From NCBI GenBank assembly GCA_001839685.1, contig MLAK01000931.1, forward strand, positions 1-45,486: a stretch of DNA of 45,486 nucleotides, in the 5' to 3' direction. Source of the stretch: Tritrichomonas foetus (lineage: Eukaryota; Parabasalia; Tritrichomonadida; Tritrichomonadidae). Below, one piece after another: positions 20,001-27,800 of the stretch (its first letter is position 1; every line of letters begins with the position of its first letter). The notes under the pieces were generated by a model. That model searched no databases. It was not told the DNA's origin and saw nothing but the letters and a program-made list of their open reading frames with translations. A program made the translations under genes and the position numbers.

Positions 20001-22981
20001 TATGTAATGTAATCACGAATCTTTTCAATGAGATACATGGAAACATCTGAAGGAGGAACACGGCTTGCATAGTCATTCCATTGGTCGAGGAAGTCTTTCA
20101 AATCATAAATGTGAGATCGGTAAGTAACCCAATCTTCAACAGAAATTTCTTCAAGTTCAGTTTGCCAACGATCCAAAAGTAGCCAAGTTGTTTCAAATGA
20201 ATTCAAAGATGCAGCGACATCTGCAATATCTTGGAAAGCACGTTGTTTGCTAACGCCAAAACCTTTTTCTTCTTCAAGAAGCATTTCTTTCTCTTTTTCG
20301 AAATCAACAAGTGCAATTCTGGTTTCTTTAACAACTTGGATTGCTTTTTCAACAGCAGCAGAGTTCTTGAAATCGATTTCTTTTGGTTTACGTTCTTCCC
20401 ATTTAACCTTGAAGTTTGTGGTGCGTCTTTGGAAATCTTCAATTTTCTGATTCATTAAAGTTCTAAGTGTGCGAAGTTGTTGTTGTACAACTTTGTTTTG
20501 ATCTGTTAAAGCGCCTTTGAAAATCGCCCAGTGGCTTGAAATTGAATCAATTTGGAATTGAACTGATTGACGGCTTTGTGGATCATGAATCATTAATAAG
20601 TTCGATTTATTGTGAATGTTTTTGAAATTGGCGGAAACTTCAGATATTTTACCATGTAATGAAGCAATAGTTTCTTTCACACGTTTAACTTCATCACTTG
20701 ATTGGATTGTTGTTTGAATTGATGCAAGTGAATTATTAATGAAGTCCATTACATAAGAAATATCATTTTCAAGTGATTTTCTCAGCAATGCACAAACTGC
20801 ACGCTTGTATTCACCAACAAGACGTCGAAAAGCATTCTTTGCAATAACATAATTAACAGTAATAAAATCGAATTTTTCTGAATCTGGGATTCTTTCAATT
20901 TGTTGTTCTCTCATTGCAATTCCGTTCAAATTTGTTAAGAAATTCTTTTGGTCAGTCAATTTTTCATTTACTGCAGCATCAAAATCGGGAATTTGGCCTA
21001 AAACTGTCCAATCATTAAATTTCTCAGCACAATTTGAAACTCTTGAAATTAAAACTTCTGTTCTTTTATAAAGCTGGTCAATAGCAGTTAAGTGATATTT
21101 AACGATTCCTGCAAATTGAGCAGTAAATTCGTTTGTTGTGGCTTGGAAGGTAACTCCGGCAAAATGAGTTGGAATTGCAACAAGCCTATTTATTTGTTGA
21201 TAAAGTTGAACACGAAGACTGGAAATTGATGGTTCAAAAATTAAGTCTGGTCTTGAATATGAAAGGTTAACTGTGATTTCTTGAGCATCACTTTCCATTG
21301 TCATTAGTGTTTTTTCAAATTGATAATCGAGAGCTTTGTAAACTTGTGAGTTGAGATGTTTCAACCACATTTTCAAGTTAGTCTTTCCACCACGATAAAT
21401 TTCGACCATTTGGTTTCGACAAACTCGAAGGGTTTCTTTCCATCGATTTTCTGCAGCAAGAAGTGAACAATCAAATAAAGCAGAAATATCAGAAATAATT
21501 TTACGGTGAATTGCCATAAGCTGTTCATTATTTTCATATAAATCATCAGCTGCTCTAATAACATTCGCGATAAAGGTTTCAACTTCGTTTTGTTGGGTGA
21601 ATTGAACTGATTGAATTCCTTGGAAAGATGAAATGAATCCATCAACATAAGTCATCAAAAGTGGACGAAGTGGTCTGATGATAGATATAACAGTTGTGTT
21701 GAAATAATCAACTGCTTGCTTTAAAGCGCAAAAATATTGTCGATGTTCACGTAATTTTCTTAATTTCGAATCGATTTCATGAGCAATTCGGAAATTAAGT
21801 GATAAAATAACAGATTCTTGTTGTAAAATTGATTCTTTATCAGTTGGAAAACTAATTAACATAATTCTTGTTTTTGCGTTTGATTCATGCTTAATCATAT
21901 TTTCGTCAAAATTAATTGAAGATAATTGTTTTGAAATTGCAGTTGTCCAGGCTGCCATCATATCTGAAATTGCTTTTTCAAATTCTGTCACTACTGCTTG
22001 ATAAGCAGCATCGATGGATTCATCCTTTGGACATTTGGCTTTAAAATCTTTAGAGTATCTTAATTGATATGTATACCACTTTAATGAGTCGCAAATCGCG
22101 TTTGGATCTTCAACTTCATCAGCGTAGTGGCTCGTTGCTTGTTTTCTTAGCAAATCGAGATATGTTAAAAATAGTTTATTTCTTTTAGCTTCATAAGGAG
22201 CCACGCCTTTTGCAACAACAGAATATCTCGTCAAAAATTTCAAACTTAATAATTCATCAGCGAGAGCATCTTGGTTATCGCCCATCTGTTTTAAGCCATT
22301 TTCTATTTGTAAGAAAACAACATTTGCCATTGATTCGAGGCCGGACAACATTGGAAGGGTAGATCGATCCCATGTTTCGTTGTCCATTTCAAAGCATTCT
22401 GTAACAGCTGGAAATTGAGGAGCCAGGTAAGAATCCATGAATTTTGCACAAAAGAAATACGATCTTTGATATTGATCAAAAAATGTTAATTTTTCATGTA
22501 TGTTTTCGAGTTTTTCGGATTTGAATACTCCACTTGTCCATTTGCGAGCTGAAAAAGACGGCCAAAGTTTGACTGTGAATTGATTTGTTTGATGGAGCCA
22601 TTTTGAGACCAATTGATAGCAAAGCGATAAATTTCGAGACTCAGGACCGTTGTCAAAAACATTGAAATTTTCAAGTTGCTCGAGGACAAATCTTTCGAGT
22701 TCGATTGAAATTAAATTTAAAAAATGAGAAACTTGCTCGGCTGAATAAAGAGGACAGCTAGTCCATAATCGATCAACTGCTTGAGAGGTAGTATCGAGTA
22801 TAGAAAACGCTTCGGATAAGGAACCAAGCGACGAAATGTCTAATCTGCTCATTTGGAGATAAACGAGTTCGATTTCGTTGAGAATTCTCGCCATTTGCTC
22901 TCTCTTCGATGGATCTTGTTCCTTCTCGACGATAAAGCACCAATTACGGAACTCTTTAAAAACAGATTCAGCTTGGGTCAT
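11051..22981 (-). CDS. DYNC2H1: Cytoplasmic dynein 2 heavy chain (IFT retrograde motor)
   Basis: 3,976 residues, uninterrupted. It has a tail and linker (1 to ~1450), then AAA1 with Walker A GPAGTGKT (1487-1494) and CGAWGCFDEFNRL, AAA2 GPAGCGKS (1772-1779), AAA3 GPKGCGKT (2077-2084), a degenerate AAA4 (TGCGAKE, 2391-2397), and a coiled-coil stalk with microtubule-binding tip (~2595-2895). AAA5, AAA6 and the C-terminal domain follow. Isoform-specific strings point to the IFT class rather than cytoplasmic dynein 1 or axonemal chains: GRQVLVFNCGDGIDVKS in AAA1, GSIDMDTREWTDGVLT and SLNSVLDDNRLLTLPTGERI in AAA2, and an ending resembling the family's LPVY...ALFL terminus. Cytoplasmic dynein 2 returns IFT trains to the flagellar base. 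The protein is about 300 residues shorter than animal DYNC2H1, mostly in the tail. Neighbour 23264-24712 is divergent, with a 282-bp spacer. Confidence 0.93.
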   Translation of the reverse strand: MTQAESVFKEFRNWCFIVEKEQDPSKREQMARILNEIELVYLQMSRLDISSLGSLSEAFSILDTTSQAVDRLWTSCPLYSAEQVSHFLNLISIELERFVLEQLENFNVFDNGPESRNLSLCYQLVSKWLHQTNQFTVKLWPSFSARKWTSGVFKSEKLENIHEKLTFFDQYQRSYFFCAKFMDSYLAPQFPAVTECFEMDNETWDRSTLPMLSGLESMANVVFLQIENGLKQMGDNQDALADELLSLKFLTRYSVVAKGVAPYEAKRNKLFLTYLDLLRKQATSHYADEVEDPNAICDSLKWYTYQLRYSKDFKAKCPKDESIDAAYQAVVTEFEKAISDMMAAWTTAISKQLSSINFDENMIKHESNAKTRIMLISFPTDKESILQQESVILSLNFRIAHEIDSKLRKLREHRQYFCALKQAVDYFNTTVISIIRPLRPLLMTYVDGFISSFQGIQSVQFTQQNEVETFIANVIRAADDLYENNEQLMAIHRKIISDISALFDCSLLAAENRWKETLRVCRNQMVEIYRGGKTNLKMWLKHLNSQVYKALDYQFEKTLMTMESDAQEITVNLSYSRPDLIFEPSISSLRVQLYQQINRLVAIPTHFAGVTFQATTNEFTAQFAGIVKYHLTAIDQLYKRTEVLISRVSNCAEKFNDWTVLGQIPDFDAAVNEKLTDQKNFLTNLNGIAMREQQIERIPDSEKFDFITVNYVIAKNAFRRLVGEYKRAVCALLRKSLENDISYVMDFINNSLASIQTTIQSSDEVKRVKETIASLHGKISEVSANFKNIHNKSNLLMIHDPQSRQSVQFQIDSISSHWAIFKGALTDQNKVVQQQLRTLRTLMNQKIEDFQRRTTNFKVKWEERKPKEIDFKNSAAVEKAIQVVKETRIALVDFEKEKEMLLEEEKGFGVSKQRAFQDIADVAASLNSFETTWLLLDRWQTELEEISVEDWVTYRSHIYDLKDFLDQWNDYASRVPPSDVSMYLIEKIRDYITYYPDITLVRGDNWTAEHWEELGIILKYPKPMKINELKLSDILANAAGIHKNVAKIRRLGERAKGEGTIRAALREVREWNMHTDFVLFEQQGISVIKEWKDLLTQVSDMQATIQSLSSLQFADAFESEIQLWTTKFTTLHEALLLLNQIQRKWLHLAPIFNSGALPSHTEKFNSLDTQFKGIMGDIKKDPQVTSLLNKYDIVSTLKGILEGLDQCQSALTAFLESKRQGFPRLYFIGDFDLLEILGKVRENPNIVQTHLKNLFQGISSVEIDSDNKVVAYCSSLGEKVYLPEPVFTTGSVEMWLNELCEKMQNTLTDLLNDYMTSNAFSTKHYPSQIVQVGEGIKFVSECEHSIQKHGLDGLSETYKKKLLRLAEFRTNPLNDEGQPPSVKVDITESSETSLIKCLIMDHVNYNSVITDLSSKSIVNTQAFEWMRRFKYYFVDGKCIVKMCDGVFDYGYEYQGNAPKLVHTPLTDLCWSTLCEGMHLGFAGNPYGPAGTGKTESVKALGQAMGRQVLVFNCGDGIDVKSICRIFTGLVQCGAWGCFDEFNRLDELVLSAVSQQIQEIQTAILKKSETVSLLSKTVHLNLKSGIFVTLNPAGKAYGGRSKLPNNLKALFRSVSMSVPDKNLIAQVMLYSEGFHKSDELAQRMVTVFSLADQLLSKQKHYDWGLRAQKTVLNMAGQWLRNSSGNEDEEQIIIRALLFDTLGKLDDKDRRLFLDIVKDIFKTDQNDNVSENSLESTVIAVLEEMKLQQSKSQMTKISLLNQLIQHRTGAVIVGPAGCGKSTVWKVLAEALTKSGKKTTVWHIVPKAVPLEGLMGSIDMDTREWTDGVLTRAARAASRLEPDEMGFIVCDGDVDPVWIESLNSVLDDNRLLTLPTGERIQFDRNVKFIFETHSLQFASPATVSRMGVLFVNRTDFDIKLTFPAFIADKDKAFSELFTSLVPPALELIQQYSPHFVFSFTDLQILRNIIPHIQGITQPIPFMLAIAKACASLISPSHQEKFAQAFMKNAAKICGAKLPSMKAVLTSEWIDGQISAFQSAKIGEDEWNSSEPPFVSTPESLKFVASATPFVTSQEPLLIAGPKGCGKTVLVKKLYPGDVEYIYCNALTTAKSVMTRLNELCNTAPGANGLKMKPRSGKPLTLFFKGVQNPNADKFDTVELHSFIRQLCQLNGYMNESLDWVELSNIYLVASIDPSDSLQPLSERFLSQFRVIVVDYVSSESLRFIYGEYLTNVLHRDQQWDWNSPQVCYELAKSLIVVYDQFLSSNGFTPKDLTQWVIGVLRYADDQPTLSILYEACRVFADRLPANKQKEFNQTLTKNISGKLGVYTTFAQNDNLLRRTDISSIKKSLNGGLTSYERECGPLDIFIQNSTMKLSSQINRAIALPCNHLLLIAVTGCGAKEVLKLTVHTMKGKLFSPSTFDGYSLRHFAIDLKECISYAANENKIAVFCIEEYQIIDNSFFDYINALLTNKIPPNLYTPEEQKAILSQLNDISYEEFKKIVRDNLRIVVVIDPRSPTCNKVLKAQPLLEAQCTILKVNDYEEKVLAEMTPLILSKLEINDETIAKLPFAKVHKTLKMQSSDFQTLIRAYVDLSKKKAETLATRKKFLADGLLRLKAVSDRVSQLSKEAEVQQVQVREKEQRAKEAMDEISKTMTELNIQSEQMDKIKGELSSKEEDLKKKKAKIDDQLSGILPLLQAASENVAKLDSRDLSEVKSFTMPPQQVRDVLEAVLLLMGERDTSWQNIRKYFSNPRVKEEILRFDPKSVSQQSITDVNKAIDKKKNSFDYETVRRSSAAAAPLAEWVKAMAQYCLVLRDVQPLQNELDKCDHELESSRTQLKHLEEKKKELDNTVTKLQDQYREFTSEAERLRLSLNEIEDKQKSASSLLNKLSDEQKRWSQQHSEIEAEQGKSTQKLLLSAAFITICGSLNETDRTSRMSQLAKALEIKDDFNFKDFINTQSEILELKFNGFPSDELSLENVQIIKQCENRTLFVIDPTEYIVEWLEHSLGPAAEILSWSHPRFQHQATLAIRFGKKLIVKESDGVPLCLIPYLAKEFVISNGHLTVRVGDKFIDVHPEFRLIIVTRNSAIELTPREQSLVTTVNFTVTRTALRMQLLTLALGTENPEIEQKHQEQLNESEQLKIELGNLESSLLDILAAADPNTILSNKELINSLDEKKKRANEVEQRLKAVEKFQEQIQEKRVTYQPLANVASAIYFNIDTLYLVHTMYRFSLNEFTKLYISSFKECKASGEGRVKGLIKTFNSIAYSHFSRALFREHRLVFGMNLVKTIYPRMFPDNEWQQFLHQRPAKAEIPSFIPSERQPAFMSLAANVPKVVETLKFAENAQAWTQWLDCASPDNPSSWPTIDGKNSQQLGITALERCLVLQALRPDRLLSGIERLVTGAFSDPKVLSLRQLLTAKDGEYIFVFIVTPGSDPSIELKEIANEIPGVKDNLVELALGECDAKDALSLVRQAARNDQWAIIKNVHLDISFLQQLEKLVPSLGPNENFKLILTTEATPSFPTVLLQNSSKIAYEAPPGLINQMSRTLTMWSEDWFAKQKKDVQRSLISLAYLHGVLQERRAFIPVGWSQFFEFTQADLNAATQIIEQRNDATDVVRGLLQTTVYGSRMDSEYDRRVLNLFVKNNFPCEKFQLFDLPSDLTIKAVSKLLSQRGKDESAENGPTTLGLCSNASATVARSQMESTIRYLSALSSATASEAEGGTPVFQLVTQLSSQFPSVLEEVNVSLQNHPAIDFISVQRSAAHALLKVVTSDIEALSAASDAAMLPAHLRSASAALKKNAVPAEWACDWIDCDDVDQWIEELFQRTAALDAIAVRIRDHSVLTSQPLPLYSTMRPGAFISAMMQTAVRMNRTEMNAIKIVATFDRPANDALMSLNICDLVLQAGAVKGGTVTTSDTANNDVFKLDKVYLSICPLSGSSDKALELPIFESLTREKLVAKAEVPSDSARNQVILASAALVLSH

Positions 22982-23010
22982 ATTAAAACTTGAATTAAAA
23001 AACGGAATTA

Positions 23011-23021
23011 TTTTGACCGAT
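23011..23021 (-). promoter_or_regulatory. ATCGGTCAAAA motif before the dynein start
   Basis: On the minus strand ATCGGTCAAAA lies 30-40 bases upstream of the dynein ATG. It matches the motif at the same distance before the Nup98 gene (2011-2020). The rest of this 282-bp spacer is AT-rich, with AAACGGCC at 23219-23226 on the coiled-coil gene side. The regulatory role is inferred. Confidence 0.35.
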
Positions 23022-23263
23022 AGAATATAGAATTTTTTGTCTTTTCTGAAGAGATTTATCAGGTCAATTTCCCATAAAAAATTTATACCGATTTTATTGA
23101 AATTGTTTTTGAATTCAGAATTTTTCAGAAAATTATTTAGAAAATCGATATAATGAATAAAAGATTTGTGAAATAAAACATTTCAGCAAATATCCAATGA
23201 GGTGAAAAAGTTTATTTTAAACGGCCATGATTCTGAAAATATCCTTAATTTTCGAGGAATTTC

Positions 23264-24712
23264 ATGCAGCAAAGGCTGCAGGACCCTTTTAAGTCGCACA
23301 ATATAATTATCCCAAAAATAAACTATGATGTTATCAATGGTAAAACGAAAACAAAAAATGACACTTTTATTTTAGATCAATTATTCAGTGATGACGAGAA
23401 ACACAGAATTACGAAACAGAAAACGCAAATGGAAATAGACTTGATAGCCTTAAAAGACAGATTGGAAAATTTGAAAAAGACCGCTTTACAGAGCAAATCA
23501 AATAAAGTTTTCCAAGGAGAGCTTTTTTTACTCAAATTTCAAACTATTGATGACTTTGCATCCAAAAATATTTTACAATATAATGAACTGTTAAATTCTT
23601 ATTTTTCTCTTATTGATGAAATTCATGAAATAAATAAACAAATTACGATAAGTGAATATAAAATTCTACTTGAATCTGAAAAGATATCACAGATAATCGA
23701 AGAAAATGACAGCTTCCAAAAATTATATCACTTTTCTGATTTTCTTGAAATTACATTTCCTAAACTTTCTAATTATGAATTATATTTTGATAGAGATGTT
23801 TCTGAAAAGATATCATGGGCAGAAGAGAGATTGAAGAAACTCAGAAAAGAAATCGTTGATTTCGATGGAAAAAAATACAATGAAAAAATTGAAAAAGATG
23901 CTGCTTTATCAATGGCTTCAGCTCAAAAAACCATGAATGATAAAAGTATTGTTAGTACACAGCAACTCAGAATGCAGATTGATGAATTGAATGGCAAAGC
24001 GTCGGAATTAGATAACACAGTCCAAAACCTCAATCGTGAAGTTGACGAATTACGTTGTAAAAAAGTAAAAAATGATATTAATTTCTCTATGAATAAAACT
24101 AAGATAAAATCTTTACATAAAGCACAGATAGAGTGTTTTAAAAATGAAATGGAAACTACGAAAAACCTAATTCGCCAATTGCGAAGAGAAATTAATGCAA
24201 AAGCTGATGAATATGATTTTAATTGCAAATCTTTACTTAATGCATTTGAAATGTTTGAAGGAAAAATTGAAAATAATAAAGATATCGTAAAAACTCTTAA
24301 CTTTAGAACAAATGAAAATGAAAATCCTGCTGAAAATGAAACGAAAAATACTAAAATCGATGAAATTATTCAAGAAGAAGAAGAATTATATGAGGAGATT
24401 GAAGTAGACATTGTTGATCATAGTGATGAAAAGCTACTTCAAGAACTTGAGAAAAGAAAACTGGAACAAAATAAAGAAATTGAAATGTTAAAAAAGCAGC
24501 TTAACACAGTCAAAATTATTTCAAAACGAAAGATCAATCATCTGTTAGAATATATACATGATTTACAAGATCAAGAAGAGAAATATCAAAAAATTATATC
24601 ACGTGAACTTATAAAAATAAGAAGTAATAATAGTCAAAAAGTCAGAAATATTAATAGAACATTCGATAAAATCGAAAACACTATTGGTAATATCAAAAAA
24701 AATTTTGATTGA
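23264..24712 (+). CDS. Coiled-coil protein of unknown function
   Basis: 482 residues. After a short basic N-terminus (to about residue 35) the protein is almost entirely predicted helix with heptad-like Leu/Ile spacing, Lys/Glu-rich, in blocks at about residues 45-150, 180-330 and 370-480. A very acidic stretch lies near residue 370 (IIQEEEELYEEIEVDIVDHSDE). No catalytic motif, membrane segment or signal peptide is seen. I do not recognise the family. It is divergent from the IFT dynein gene with a 282-bp shared spacer, which makes a cytoskeletal or basal-body role possible, but that is inference from position and composition only. An upstream out-of-frame ATG at 23227 argues for a short leader. 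Confidence 0.8.
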   Translation: MQQRLQDPFKSHNIIIPKINYDVINGKTKTKNDTFILDQLFSDDEKHRITKQKTQMEIDLIALKDRLENLKKTALQSKSNKVFQGELFLLKFQTIDDFASKNILQYNELLNSYFSLIDEIHEINKQITISEYKILLESEKISQIIEENDSFQKLYHFSDFLEITFPKLSNYELYFDRDVSEKISWAEERLKKLRKEIVDFDGKKYNEKIEKDAALSMASAQKTMNDKSIVSTQQLRMQIDELNGKASELDNTVQNLNREVDELRCKKVKNDINFSMNKTKIKSLHKAQIECFKNEMETTKNLIRQLRREINAKADEYDFNCKSLLNAFEMFEGKIENNKDIVKTLNFRTNENENPAENETKNTKIDEIIQEEEELYEEIEVDIVDHSDEKLLQELEKRKLEQNKEIEMLKKQLNTVKIISKRKINHLLEYIHDLQDQEEKYQKIISRELIKIRSNNSQKVRNINRTFDKIENTIGNIKKNFD

Positions 24713-24732
24713 TTAAATATTATTAATCAATC
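24707..24732. repeat. 10-bp inverted repeat overlapping the stop codon of the coiled-coil gene
   Basis: 24707-24716 and 24723-24732 are perfect reverse complements (GATTGATTAA / TTAATCAATC) with a 6-base AT loop. The TGA stop at 24710-24712 is inside the left arm. It may form a hairpin at the mRNA 3' end, in the 169-bp convergent spacer with the Raptor gene. It is AT-rich, so chance is possible. Confidence 0.5.
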
Positions 24733-24881
24733 CTCAAAATATTTTATTTGTTATGATAAAAAAATGCGGATATTAAATTTTGTGTTTTCTTTTTAAATAT
24801 ATTTTAAAATATCATAAAGATTAGAGCATGATCTATTTTATATATATCATAACATACAAATCAAAAAATATTGTGAATGTA

Positions 24882-27800
24882 TTAGTCTAATCGAATATCT
24901 AAATATGTCGCACGTGATCCTGTTCGAACAACACAGGCAGCTTCATTCATATGTAAAGCAAAACTGTGAATAGGAACACTAAATTCTTTCATTTCAAGAG
25001 AAAGTGCACCACTGTCAAAAGAAACAGAAAAGGCTGTATTATCAACAAGCCCAAATCCAAATGGAAGTTGTCGATGAATATCAAACATTTTGATTGGCTT
25101 ATTTGTATTCTTCCTTGTCACTTCCCTCATGATTCTCAAATCAATCATTGAAAGCTCTCCACTCTCTTTTGCAATAATTATATTCATTGGCATGGCATTT
25201 GCTGCATTACATCCAACAACAAGATCATTAGGATCTCTAAAAAGCGCAGACGTTACAACTTGGCAAACTCTTTCATCATAAATTGAAAAGTTTTTTTGGC
25301 AAATGAAAAATAAAGAAGAAAATGGTTGCATCCATTGCAAACAGGAAATTGTATCTCTTTCGATTCGAGTTTCTAGTGTCTTTTTTTGTTTTTCAAGGTC
25401 AAATATAGAAACAGTGCTTCTACCAAATGAAGAAGAAATTAACTTAAAGGTAGTATAATTATAATCTGTCATTACATGATCACAAATATCTGGTTGCTCC
25501 ATCCAAAATGAACACGAAGGCTCATCAATCGAATGAGTATCAATGACAATAACTTGTGATGTATTAGAAACAGCCAATAACTTTTCATCATCAATAAATT
25601 TCTCATAAGAAAGAACGCAGCGTCGCTGTACTCGTTTGGCAAGGAGTGGATCAAATCGAGTTTTTAATAAGGGAGATGTGAATGCTTGATTGAAAAAGTC
25701 GAACTGCATAGTCATATTAGGTGTTTGACAATGAATAATGCCATCACTATCGCCACATGATAATAGTCCACTTGGTGAAACAGCAGGTATTCCAATCAGT
25801 TTTCCACTAAGTGGAGTGTGAGCAATTGTATTACATTCGTCATCTGCTTCTGTCGTATAATGAACGATAGTAGATAAGCAATAGGCCAATAAATTAGATT
25901 CCAAACCATTATTGTATTTTTTATTTTCATTCCCTATTTCACTTTCATTAACTAAAGGTGATTTATCAATACAAATTTTATTAGCACCGGCATTATTCGA
26001 ATTATATGTGGTTATTTTATCATTATTACTGCTTTTGGTTTCTTTTTCTTGAATCAACGAAAGGAGATATTGAAGAAAATCAGAAAATCTATTTTGTACT
26101 CGTTTAGAGGGATCATATGTAAGTATTTCAAGTTCGCGTGATAGAAGTTGGACGATAGGATGTCTAATTTGATCTTCATTGAATGTTTTTAGATATTCAG
26201 AAAATGCTTCAAAGAAAGAAGGTGTTTCATTCCTTAATACATCACCTAAAGCTATGATTGCCTCTTCTCGTGTCAAAGAAAATGGGTCACTTAGCGATAG
26301 AATTAAATCAAAGAAAAGCTCAACTTTATTTTCTTCATTGATTGATTCGGCAATTCTAGAAACAAGTGCAGCGCGGCAAAGTGGATCATCTTCATCGGAC
26401 ACTTTTTTAAGGGGTAACTCCAATGGAATATGCATCTTTTTAAACAATAAATGAGTGAGTGTTCGGACTCGAGCAGAAGTGTGGTTTAAAAGACCATCTA
26501 AAGAATGACAATTCATCTTTAAGATAGCTCCTTCAAATTGTAACAGACAGCAAAAGCATGATACAATCAATTGTTCTGTAATTGCATCATTATCATGATC
26601 TTTTTCTTTTAATAATATATCATTCCAACAATAAATATAAGGATCAAATTCTGGTCTTAAAGATGGTGAAAGTAAAATGGATGCAGCTACAGAAAAAGAA
26701 AAATCCGCGGCTGTTTCTTTATTATATGAAGTGATTTTAGGAATTTTTGCTAAAAGAACTGGGAAAGCTCTGGTATTCAGAAATTTTTCTGTTGTAGTTG
26801 CTGAAATAGATAAAAATTGAGCAATAAATTTAATAGCTCGTTCAAAATATTTGGTTGAATCAAGTAGAACTGCAAGAGAAGATAGTTCATCTGGCATTTC
26901 TCGATGAGCTGCGGGAAAAGAAAGCCAAGATTCAAGTAGCATCATTTGTTCACCAAGTAAAGAATCAATAGAAAAACTATTAATTTTATTCTTCCTTAAT
27001 GAATAAAGAGCTCGATCAACCTGTAAATCAAATGTTTCCCATAAAGGATGTTTTGTCATGTCAGGAAGAGCTGGATAGCTCACAGGTGTACTTGATACAA
27101 ATTTCATCATCCTACAAGCAAATATAAAATGATAAAACATTTTAGCTACAAGAGGATCACGCCTAAACACTTGTTCAAATAAAGGAATATTATTTTCAAG
27201 ACTTTCTAGAGCAATCCTATCTGCAAAATGATCTAAAGAATGTTCAAGACAATTTAAAATTTGTTCGGAAATTGAAGAATTGTCAATTAAAGTAATTAAA
27301 TCATGAATATCAATTGGTGATAAAACACCGCAATTTAAATCCTCATAGGATTTTGTTTGAATAAGTAAAGCAACTCTCGCTGGTGTCAATAAACAAGATG
27401 TAAATAAATCATAAGGTAAATGGGGAGCAAAAGGAAGAATTCCACTGCTTGCCCCCAAAATAAAAAAATCTTTATTTTTAATCACTCGAAGAGTATTTAA
27501 AAGACGGATTGCGTTTGGACAGTCAAAAATGAAAATAGCTGGTCTACTAATCGATTCACAAAATTGTGTTAATGATGAGGAATCAATGGTTGATGGAATA
27601 CTTGTTGGACAAAAACTGCTTGTTCGCTTCATTGAAGAAATTTTATTATTTGAATAAGATGATACAAGTTTTGAAACGCGTGTTGTTACTTGACTTTGGG
27701 AAAGTGATGGATCAATGATATGATAAATAAGATAGTCAGGTAACATTTCAGGTAAATTTGATGAATGATCATTTGATGAAAATGATTTAATATCAAACGA

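Noticed and set aside
11051..22981. Axonemal inner-arm dynein identity suggested by the length below 4,000 residues
   Set aside because: The AAA1 and AAA2 signatures (GIDVKS, DMDTREW) and the C-terminus match the cytoplasmic dynein-2 class rather than axonemal chains.
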